Below are positions 58,344 to 64,000 of a stretch of 64,000 nt of DNA, one piece after another. Position numbers and translations under genes: made by a program. How positions within the stretch are numbered: the first letter of the stretch is position 1; each line of letters begins with the position of its first letter. A model generated the notes under the pieces. That model was not told the origin of the DNA, did not search any database, and saw nothing but the letters and a program-made list of their open reading frames with translations. Origin of the DNA: Rhabditoides inermis (Eukaryota > Nematoda > Chromadorea > Rhabditida > Rhabditidae); assembly GCA_963966185.1 (NCBI GenBank), contig CAWZYM010000366.1, forward strand, positions 103,501 through 167,500, in the 5' to 3' direction.

Positions 58344-59076
58344 ATATCTGCTATCCAATGCCAATCACGTAAGAATCGAATAGTTTGTATCGACTTTCTT
58401 CTAAAACATTTCTCGATCAAGCGCGAATAGTGAACTTTCTGAACCAACTGATCGTTGCTGATCGTAATTTCTTCTCTCACGAACAATTTACTTGAACAGT
58501 AAATTGTTCGTGAGAGAAGAAATACATGCATAAAGTGACCACAAACTCTACATACCTTGACTATCATGGTCTTTTTCAACTTTGTACCAACTCGTTCTCG
58601 CACTTCTCATGGGTGGCGCGTGGTTCCGTGTTTTGATACAGCCCTTAAGAGCAGTGCATTTTTCAACAGGATTTATAGGCTTTGGAACTCACTCCCCCCT
58701 TCCATAGTAATGTCTGCAAAACATGAAACTGTGAAATCCTTCCTAGAAAGTAATCCCCATTTGTTGCCAGTTTCGAAGATTCGTAGACTGTAGTCAACTT
58801 TCGATGCTTTCTGTATCATTTTACACTTTTTTTTTCTCTCTCATACCGTATGACATTGCTCATTTTGCTGTATTGAACTGTTTCTCCAAATGTACACGGT
58901 AATAAACTTATTATTATTATTATATCTGCTATCCAATGCCAATCACGTAAGAATCGAATAGTTTGTATCGACTTTCTTCTAAAACATTTCTCGATCAAGC
59001 GCGAATAGTGAACTTTCTGAACCAACTGATCGTTGCTGATCGTAATTTCTTCTCTCACGAACAATTTACTTGAACA
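58344..59076 (+). mobile_element. 5'-truncated LINE flanked by 155-bp direct repeats
   Basis: Direct repeats 58344-58498 and 58922-59076, each 155 bp and apparently identical, flank 423 bp. The insert encodes the end of a LINE reverse transcriptase ORF (SRTSHGWRVVPCFD, FFNRIYRLWNSLPPSIV) to a stop at 58793, then a short 3' UTR ending GGTAATAAAC and (TTA)n directly against the second repeat, as expected of target-primed reverse transcription. At its 5' end (58499-58523) are 25 bp that are the exact reverse complement of 58467-58491 in the left flank. Confidence 0.85.
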
Positions 59077-59303
59077 TTCTTACATTAGACCTCCTTTATT
59101 AGTTCTGTGCTCGTTCTCATTCGCTCAGGTCACGAATACCGAGAAAACCGTAATTTGCAAGAAAAATCGTATTATTTGAAGAGCTGCACGAAATAGGGAG
59201 GACGTCTTGTCCTTATTAATCATTGTTCGGGCGTCTTCTTCGCGCGCATTCTCTACACAACAAAAACGTGAATCATCAATCATTGCCTCCTTCTGTATTC
59301 CAC

Positions 59304-62300
59304 ATGTGGCAAGATTCTCCCATCGAATATGACATCATTCCGGCGGTTTTCATTGCATTAGTGAGTTTGTTTGAATCATACAAATAATGATGAAAAAAAT
59401 TCAGATAGCACTCTCTGGTGTTTGCATTGTGCTGCGGGTACTGCTATTGGGACGAAAAATAAAAGAATGCAAATCGTCATTTGGGCTGTTAGTTGCGGCG
59501 CATTTGGTATGTGTACAAGTCATGACTTGTTTCACTAGAAATCACTCAGATAAGTGACCTCATCGGATGTCTAGCTGTCGGAGTTTGGACTTGTTTCGCA
59601 ATATTGTTGTACGTTTATTAATTACAATACAATACATTGCATGTATTATGCTGTTCTTCTTGTATTGTAGTGTACTATTATGTTACATTATTCTTAAAAT
59701 ACAACGCAACTTACAGCAATGTTGAAAGCACCGGAAAGGCGATGTGGTTTGCTCTCATTGCAACAACTTGCTTCAATTTCGGACTATACTGTGAATGCGT
59801 AATGTCAATGAATAGATTGTGTGGTAAGTTGTACAACGTTTTAAGAACCCTTTTAAACAACCGTTTCAGCCGTTGTGAAACCGTTTTACTATAAGAATTG
59901 TTTTTCTGTAAGAAATACTACAGTGTTTGTTGTTATAGTATTTCTCGCGAGTGTTCTTCTGTCGTCACCACTGTCTATTGGTGAGTCATGTTCATGTGTT
60001 ATTTGTTTTGTTGCACTTGTTAATTCATTTTTACTTCATTGATTATCTAATCATATTTATTGATTGTTACTTACTTCAGAGTTTGAAGTTATCAAATTCT
60101 CACAAAGAAAAAAAAAGAAGTTCCTTGAGTGAATGAACATTTTTGAAAACAGAAAACACTTAGAACTTATCAATTTCAGCCAAATGTTCGATGACTTTTG
60201 ATGTGCCTTACAGAGTGTGGCAGTACAAAAACACAACATGTGGAGAGGTAAAAATTCCTGTAGTTATATTTATGTTTTGTTACAAAATTCTTACAACTTT
60301 TATAGATGATGGAGCAAGTCGATTTCTACAACGGAAATGTTTCTATGATTGTCAGTGTTGTTGTTAATGTGGTAGCAGTTATAGCGTTAAAGGTGAAACT
60401 ACTTACTTTTATTCCTTCACCGGTACTTTTTCAGAAAGCGAAGCAATTAAAGAGATCCTCCAAATTTCGGTCTGTTGAGGTAAGCTACATATGTATAATA
60501 AAATATAACATAGTGAAAAACAATACAAAACATTAATATATTTAATACAACAACTTTAACAAAAGTTTTTTTCAGCTTCAATTTCTGCAACTTGCTTGTC
60601 TCACAACTGTTAATATTTGTCTCACGCAGTTTTGTTTTCATATTTTCGCTCCGTTATTCGAATCGGTTGGTAGATTTATTTCAAGAATAGTTTTACCAAT
60701 GTGTTCCAGAAACTCGCCCAGTTTCTACTGACAACAACCGTTTGGGTCACCAATTTCGCAAACTACGGGTGAGGTTACCTACGATCGTTTGCTGTTATAC
60801 AGTCGTTGTAGTCCAAGACTCGTCTTGTTTTCGGCTGAGAACAATTGGTACGGCTATATTCTTGTTACTCTCTAAAAGTAATGAAATAAATGCAATACCA
60901 ACAAAAAAGAAATCATATGTACAGTACTATCCGTAAAAAGTGCCAAATTTTTGAAACTTTAGAAAATTTTCAAAAAAACCAAAAAAGTTTGTAACTCGGG
61001 TAAATTAGAAGATTAGTGGGTGGTATTCGCGGAGAGTATGTAATCGATGATGCCGGATTCAGCTATCCAGTTAGTTTTCCTCTAACAACTTTGCGATCCG
61101 GAGTAAAACCATTCACAGTTTGCCACTAGTTAAGCTTGAAATGATGCCACCTGTATGTTTGCATTCGTTTGAGAATTTGCATAAAAACTACTCGCCCCTG
61201 CGAGGCTAGTCAATTTCTTTGGGCGCCATTTCTCGAGAATCGGTCGTGCTGACCGGTGATGATCGAGAGTGAGACACAGAAAATAGAGGCAGACAACAAT
61301 CTCAAAACGTATTTATAACGATTTATTAATGAACACATGCATCAATTATACAATTCACGGAGCGTGAACGATTACACACAATATCGCGATAAAAACTGTG
61401 TTATTGTCATGTTTCTCCTCCCTCTCCTTCTTAATGATGGAGTGCTCATCCTCCTCCTCCTCCTCCTCCTCCTCCTCCTCCTCCTCCTCCTCTTATTCTT
61501 CCATTTCCTCCTCGCGAAGACTGCTGCTCCTGCTCTGTTCTGCGTCGTGTCGATGTTCTCTCCTCTGTCGAATGTACTCTTCTTCTCCATCGTCATATGT
61601 CAGGCGACGAGAACGCTTCTCATTCATCTCTCCTTCATCTCATTCTTTCTGTCTCTCTATCTCTCACTACGTTTCTCTCCTTTTCGATCACCGGTCAGCA
61701 CGACCGATTCTCGAGAAATGGCGACCAGACAAGTGGAATAGCCTCGCAGGGACGAGTAGTTTTTATGCAAATTCTCAAACGAATGCAAACATACAGGTGT
61801 CATCATTTCAAGCTTAACTAGTGGCAAACTTTGAGTGGTTTTACTCCGGATCGCAAAGTTGTTAGAGGAAAACTAACTGGATAGCTGAATCCGGCATCAT
61901 CGATTACATACTCTCCGCGAATACCAGCCACTGATCTTCTCATTTACCCGAGTTACAAACTTTTTTTTGGTTTTTTTTTTTGAAAATTTTATAAGTTTCA
62001 AAAATTTGGCACTTTTTACGGATAGTACTGTAGTAGATGTCACTTATTACTTTGTTCGTTGATTTCGATGATTGCTCTCATAGTTCTATGCTCGCAAAAA
62101 GTTGCGCGCAATAGGGTAGATGGTTGAAAGACGGAGAGTCAGCTTTCGGCAAAAGCGCGCAAAACAAGAGAGGCTCTGGCGCTCTGGCGCTTACTATTTG
62201 AATGTTCGATTGTAGATGGATCGTCTACTGGTTCCATACTCCTCTTCGCAAACTCTCCCTACGAAAAGCGGACTCGATTGCATCGGCAACGGTGGTGTAC

Positions 62301-62309
62301 ATGAACTGA
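59304..62309 (+). CDS. Nematode serpentine receptor, Srx-like 7TM GPCR
   Basis: Chemosensory-type seven-transmembrane receptor of the nematode-specific families, most like class Srx. Exons: 59304-59360, 59405-59506, 59550-59608, 59717-59823, 59870-59980, 60180-60247, 60306-60392, 60435-60479, 60576-60665, 60710-60768, 62216-62309; 292 aa, all phases consistent. Hallmarks: CKSSFGLLVAAHLISDLIGC after TM1, a conserved-type W in TM2, MSMNRLCAVVKPFYYKN at the TM3/loop 2 position, basic loop 3 (KKAKQLKRSSKFRS), and the end NYGWIVYWFHTPLRKLS after TM7. The last exon was recognised by its match to the pseudogene exon at 57124. The last intron (1447 nt) has been enlarged by a foldback transposon. Confidence 0.85.
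60922..62030. mobile_element. Tc1/mariner-type foldback element in the receptor's last intron
   Basis: Ends CAGTACTATCCGTAAAAAGT and complement, each next to TA (60920-60921, 62031-62032). Arms of about 350 bp (to about 61275, and from about 61675) surround a unique loop of about 400 bp. The loop contains a (CTC)n tract and, on the minus strand, a charged reading frame (SRRLTYDDGEEEYIRQRREH) ended by stops. No transposase is visible. Confidence 0.8.
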
Positions 62310-62685
62310 ACAGGTCCAAAAGGCCAGCACAACGATTACCTACAGTCATCAGATAATTTGATAAATGATGAATGATTGCATATAAGTACTGTAGATAACT
62401 GGTTTCTAGTCAAGCGCCAAGCGCTCTGATTGCACCAGTAATCGAATGCGGATGTCACCTCTCACAAGAAGGAATCTCACGTACATCATTCCACTTACAA
62501 ATAACCCTTGATTCCCGAAAAAGAGTGCGCGAACCATCCGCCAAGCGCGGTCGATAGGTCTCGCGGATGACGGGCTTTTGATGCCTCAAACTGTCCGGTA
62601 AACATTCCGCAAAAGGACTGATGTAAATGGGGGATGCCCTACAGTGACTAGGCTATTGTCATCATTTCCTCTCCCCCTCTCTACG
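62310..62685 (+). other. Intergenic region
   Basis: Receptor 3' end and light-chain gene upstream region. I see no clear TATA, CCAAT or trans-splice motif; CTCTCCCCCTCTCTACG directly precedes the ATG. Confidence 0.4.
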
Positions 62686-62968
62686 ATGGCGGTCGCCAAA
62701 CCGCGCACTACTGCCGCCGCCGCCGCCGCTGTCAACGTCGAGGTACGGTAGATGGAAAAGTTGTTTGTGTACGGTAGATTTCGCGATATGTGAGGAGTAC
62801 TGTATACTGTAACTGTAGATTACTGTAGCTTGTACCGTATTCCCAGATCCAGCACAACGAGTGCTCGCCGCAGGAGCTGGCCGTTGTGCGCAGGGCCATC
62901 AAGGTATACGGCAGTCTCTCTCTCCCTCCCTCTCTCTCCCCTTTCTCTCTCTCCCTCCCTCTCTCTCC

Positions 62969-63011
<43 letters not shown>

Positions 63012-63223
63012 TTCTGTCTCTCTCTGTCTCTCTCTGTCTCTCTGTCTCTCTGTCTCTCTCTGTCTCTCTCTCTCTGTCTCTCTCTCTCTTTCTCTCTCAC
63101 ATCCTCCTCTATTAGGATGCGGAGGCGTACGGGCGCTGGGAGCGAAAGTCGAACGTGCGTATGCTTGATGACAATAATATCTTTTGAAACAGTTGAAAAT
63201 AACAATGACTGAATGTGAGATAC

Positions 63224-63290
<67 letters not shown>

Positions 63291-63438
63291 AAGGAGGGAG
63301 AAAGGGAGGGGGAGAGAGAGAGAAAGAGAGATTCCAACCTCCTCAGGAGTCGAGTAGTCATCGCGAGAGCGAGCGAGAGAAGAACAAGGAGCTGAGTACG
63401 GCGGCCAGACAGATCAAGACTACCATCGACAAGGTGAG

Positions 63439-63474
<36 letters not shown>

Positions 63475-63717
63475 TGTCTCTCTCTCTGTCTATTCTGTTG
63501 TTTGCTTCCCCTTTGCTTACGATATAGTTTCGAAAACGAGAAAGATGCGGATAGCTGATTGCAGTCATGACTGTTTCTTTTCTTCCAGCACCTGGGCCCA
63601 TCGTGGCACGTTGTCGTCGGTCGCTCGTTCGGTGCTTCCGTCGGCTTCGAGGAGGGAAAACTCGCATTCGCCACTGTCCCATCCGGATACTATGTGCTCG
63701 CCTTCAAGAACGACTAA
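62686..63717 (+). CDS. Dynein light chain (LC8)-like protein, 122 aa
   Basis: Five exons: 62686-62742, 62847-62903, 63116-63154, 63347-63433, 63589-63717, all joined in phase 0. The C-terminal 55 residues resemble the dynein light chain LC8 family: a helix LSTAARQIKTTIDK, then GPSWHVVVGRSFGASVGFEE (family pattern x-P-x-W-x-x-x-V-G-x-x-F-G), then a strand ending YYVLAFKND. LC8 proteins are small dimeric adaptors of dynein and many other complexes. This one is divergent and carries an extra N-terminal part (Ala-rich start, acidic/basic linker YGRWERKSN and SHRESEREKNK), longer than the usual 89-aa form. GGATAAAGAGTTTG near 63773 is a likely poly(A) signal. A truncated duplicate lies at 55072-55644. 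Confidence 0.75.
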
Positions 63718-64000
63718 TAGACAAGGAGACGTGTAGCGTGCGTCGCAATTACTACTCACAGATGGAACATTCGGATAAAGAGTTTGTATTTGTATGAGTT
63801 TCTGAAACGTGTATGTCTGTGTGATTAGAACTCTATTTTTTCGCGATAATTTTGATTTGTTTTGTAATGGTATTTTTATCGAAAACATACGTACGTATTT
63901 GGTCAATCTAACGGTCATGAAATCAAACGGCTCTTTTTGGCCGATTGTGATTTAACTTAACTCGGCAAAAACCGACGCGATTCCATTTCTTGATACTCCG
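63718..64000 (+). other. 3' UTR and flank of the light-chain-like gene
   Basis: Possible poly(A) signal at about 63773. CGGTCATGAAATC at about 63912 matches 13 bases of the intronic repeat family, probably by chance or as a solitary remnant. Nothing else is seen to the window edge. Confidence 0.4.

Noticed and set aside
1..64000. CRISPR arrays, operons with ribosome binding sites, phage or plasmid genes
   Set aside because: The many short repeats are microsatellites, minisatellites or transposons in a spliced eukaryotic genome; no spacer-repeat pattern or bacterial gene organisation is present.

Overview
This window is nuclear DNA from a nematode, probably a free-living rhabditine; I cannot name the species. 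Support comes from split genes with short, often phase-0 introns (one of 46 nt), TTTCAG-type acceptors, a TTTTCAG acceptor 2 nt before a start codon (47247-47252) as expected for spliced-leader trans-splicing, and a nematode-type serpentine receptor gene. Exons are GC-rich and introns are full of GA/CT microsatellites, MITEs and foldback elements. There are no prokaryotic features, CRISPR arrays or rRNA genes.

Layout: 1-2249 holds a LINE fragment, a tRNA-like repeat and a 1.4-kb foldback. 2250-15671 (+) is the AAA+/C-terminal half of replication factor C large subunit (RFC1), 19 exons and 576 residues ending at its natural stop; the BRCT half must lie left of the window. Its introns carry a hAT-like MITE, a palindromic Tc1 derivative, tRNA-derived SINEs and several duplicated splice sites, including a 39-bp minisatellite that copies an exon end plus donor about 22 times. 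16371-40931 is three nearly identical tandem copies of an 8.19-kb unit. Each unit has the first nine exons of an unrecognised acidic nuclear-type protein (called gene X here) followed, on the opposite strand, by a decayed Ty3/gypsy-like element. The remaining ten exons of gene X are at 41187-45857. Intron 13 of gene X contains two antisense, paralogous two-exon small genes (84 and 104 aa).

47252-54228 (+) is a SET-domain gene with a very long Glu/Lys/Ala-rich helical region. Its 3' end runs into an inverted duplicate of one of its own exons and then, still in frame, into a 5'-truncated copy of a dynein-light-chain-like gene (55072-55644). The complete light-chain-like gene is at 62686-63717. 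Between them lie a serpentine receptor pseudogene (56130-57232), a truncated LINE flanked by 155-bp direct repeats (58344-59076), and an intact 11-exon serpentine receptor gene (59304-62309) with a foldback transposon in its last intron.

The genes do not form an obvious pathway: RFC1 loads the PCNA clamp, the SET protein is a likely lysine methyltransferase relative, the light-chain-like protein is a probable adaptor, and the receptor is chemosensory. What unites the region is recent rearrangement: tandem, inverted and dispersed duplications, and a repeat family confined to the introns of gene X and the SET gene. Exon models were built by eye from splice sites and reading phase, with no transcript evidence.
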